A stretch of 5,997 nt of DNA, from positions 1 through 5,997 of the forward strand of contig BEIP01000102.1 of assembly GCA_002898955.1 (NCBI GenBank), written 5' to 3'. How positions within the stretch are numbered: the stretch's first letter is position 1; each line of letters begins with the position of its first letter. Source of the stretch: a bacterium HR39. GTDB lineage: Bacteria > Pseudomonadota > Alphaproteobacteria > Geminicoccales > Geminicoccaceae. The notes beneath the pieces were generated by a model. It was not told the DNA's origin and made no database searches. It saw only the letters and a list, made by a program, of their open reading frames with translations. A program made the translations under genes and the position numbers. Below, in pieces: positions 5,091 through 5,997 of the stretch.

Positions 5091-5997
5091 GGCAGCTCTC
5101 CCCGCAGCAGGCGCGCGGCGAGCGCGTCCGGGCTCCCGGAGATCCGCACGAGCGGGATGCCGAGCCGGCGGGCGAAGCGGCGATGGAGCCGCAGCCGGCG
5201 GAAGAGGTGCGGATCGGCCAGCGCGTCCGGGCGCGAGCGGGCGATGTCGGCGGGATCGCGCCACAGCAGCACCGCCTCGCAGGGGCGCGGCACCAGCCGC
5301 CACAGCGGGCGCGCAAGGGCCAGCGCCGCCCGCTCGAGGCCGGTCTCCACCGCGAGGTCCACCAGCGAGTCGACGACCAGCCGATCGGCGATCACCGGGC
5401 GGCGGCGCAGGCGGATGCGCACGAGCACATCGAGCGCGAGATCGAGGGCCGAGAGCAGCAGGAAGGCCCAGGCGAGCGGGCGCGGGCGCGAGGCATCGCG
5501 CACCCGGAAGGCGACGCCGTCGCGCGTGTGCACGCGACTCTTCCCGACGAGGCGCAGGAGCAGGCACAGCGGCCGGCTCAGGTGGTGGCGCCAGCGGCTC
5601 CACACCACCACCGGCTCCACCCCCGCCGCGGCGAGGCGGCGCTCCAGCGCGCGGGCGAGGGTGGTCTTGCCACAGCCGTCGGGCCCGATCAGGGCGAAGA
5701 CGCGCGTGCGCAACAGCGCTTCCGCCCGCTCGGGGTGCAGGTCCGCGAGGGGATCGTGGGGCAGGGATGCCGGCGGGTTCGGCGAAGGTGTCGCTTCCAG
5801 CTCGAGGAGCGCGCGTGCGAGATCACGCCGACCCCGCGCCACCCGCAGCCCCAGAAGCCGCCCCCAGTCGCCCACCCCCGGCCGGTCCAGCACCACCGTC
5901 GGCCGTCCGGTGGCGGCGGCCTCGAACACGACCAGCGGCAGTTCCGAGACCGGGGCGCGGAAGGGGAGCAGGAAGGCGTCGGAGGCGGCGAGACGGC
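5087..5997 (-). CDS. Glycosyltransferase / thymidylate-kinase-like P-loop kinase fusion, C-terminal part
   Basis: The 5' end lies beyond the right edge; 302 residues are visible. The first ~67 match the end of a GT-B donor-binding domain: ASDAFLLPFRAP, then SELPLVVFEAAATGRPTVVL, where the conserved E-A-x-A-x-G-x-P-x-V core is clear. A Pro-rich linker (about residues 68-95) leads into a P-loop kinase domain: VFALIGPDGCGKTTLARAL with Walker A at 5663-5686, WSRWRHHLSRP, and IADRLVVDSLVDLAVETG with the DR pair near 5381-5386. Its C-terminal region (LLWRDPADIARSR) resembles nucleotide-kinase folds. The frame has no stop, and no well-supported internal start lies before the P-loop, so I read one bifunctional protein. 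A GTG at 5929 cannot be the true start because it falls inside the conserved glycosyltransferase core. Thymidylate-kinase-like ATPases occur in glycan clusters, but their substrate is generally unknown. The glycosyltransferase identity rests on a fragment. Confidence 0.8.
   Translation of the reverse strand, partial: RLAASDAFLLPFRAPVSELPLVVFEAAATGRPTVVLDRPGVGDWGRLLGLRVARGRRDLARALLELEATPSPNPPASLPHDPLADLHPERAEALLRTRVFALIGPDGCGKTTLARALERRLAAAGVEPVVVWSRWRHHLSRPLCLLLRLVGKSRVHTRDGVAFRVRDASRPRPLAWAFLLLSALDLALDVLVRIRLRRRPVIADRLVVDSLVDLAVETGLERAALALARPLWRLVPRPCEAVLLWRDPADIARSRPDALADPHLFRRLRLHRRFARRLGIPLVRISGSPDALAARLLRGELP
5098..5103 (-). promoter_or_regulatory. Ribosome binding site of the GT4 gene
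   Basis: GGGGAG on the minus strand lies 7 bases before the GTG at 5090, within the final codons of the fusion gene. With the GTGA stop/start overlap it fixes the start of the GT4 glycosyltransferase. Confidence 0.7.

Overview
The window is very GC-rich (above 70% by eye) and densely coding. It reads like chromosomal DNA of a high-GC proteobacterium. The divergent priA/xerC pair next to each other resembles arrangements I know from Alphaproteobacteria. This lineage is an inference from gene order and base composition, not from a marker gene.

Layout from left to right: (1) 1-715, minus strand, the N-terminal 238 codons of the replication-restart helicase PriA, running off the left edge just after its Walker A motif. 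(2) 716-770, a very short divergent intergenic region holding a perfect 7-bp inverted repeat and a plausible housekeeping promoter for xerC. (3) 771-1736, plus strand, a complete tyrosine recombinase of the XerC type with all six catalytic residues. (4) 1737-1916, a 180-bp non-coding leader with one modest hairpin. (5) 1917-2783, plus strand, a membrane-anchored metallophosphoesterase of the YaeI/YkuE type. (6) 2639-5997, minus strand, a tightly packed three-gene glycan operon. In transcription order its genes are a glycosyltransferase/P-loop kinase fusion entering from the right edge, a GT4-family glycosyltransferase, and a multi-pass oligosaccharide flippase. The flippase tail overlaps the metallophosphoesterase antisense by 145 bp.

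The left half is genome maintenance: PriA reloads the replisome at stalled forks, and XerC with XerD resolves chromosome dimers. The right half looks like the end of a surface-polysaccharide or lipid-linked oligosaccharide locus. There, sugars would be added to a carrier at the inner face of the membrane and the product flipped outward. The two minus-strand junctions overlap by 4 and 20 bp, which suggests translational coupling. The metallophosphoesterase sits between the two blocks and could belong to either or neither.

The most unusual item is the fusion protein. The C-terminal end of a GT-B glycosyltransferase and a thymidylate-kinase-like domain lie in one uninterrupted frame. I see no mobile elements, RNA genes, CRISPR arrays or clear intrinsic terminators.
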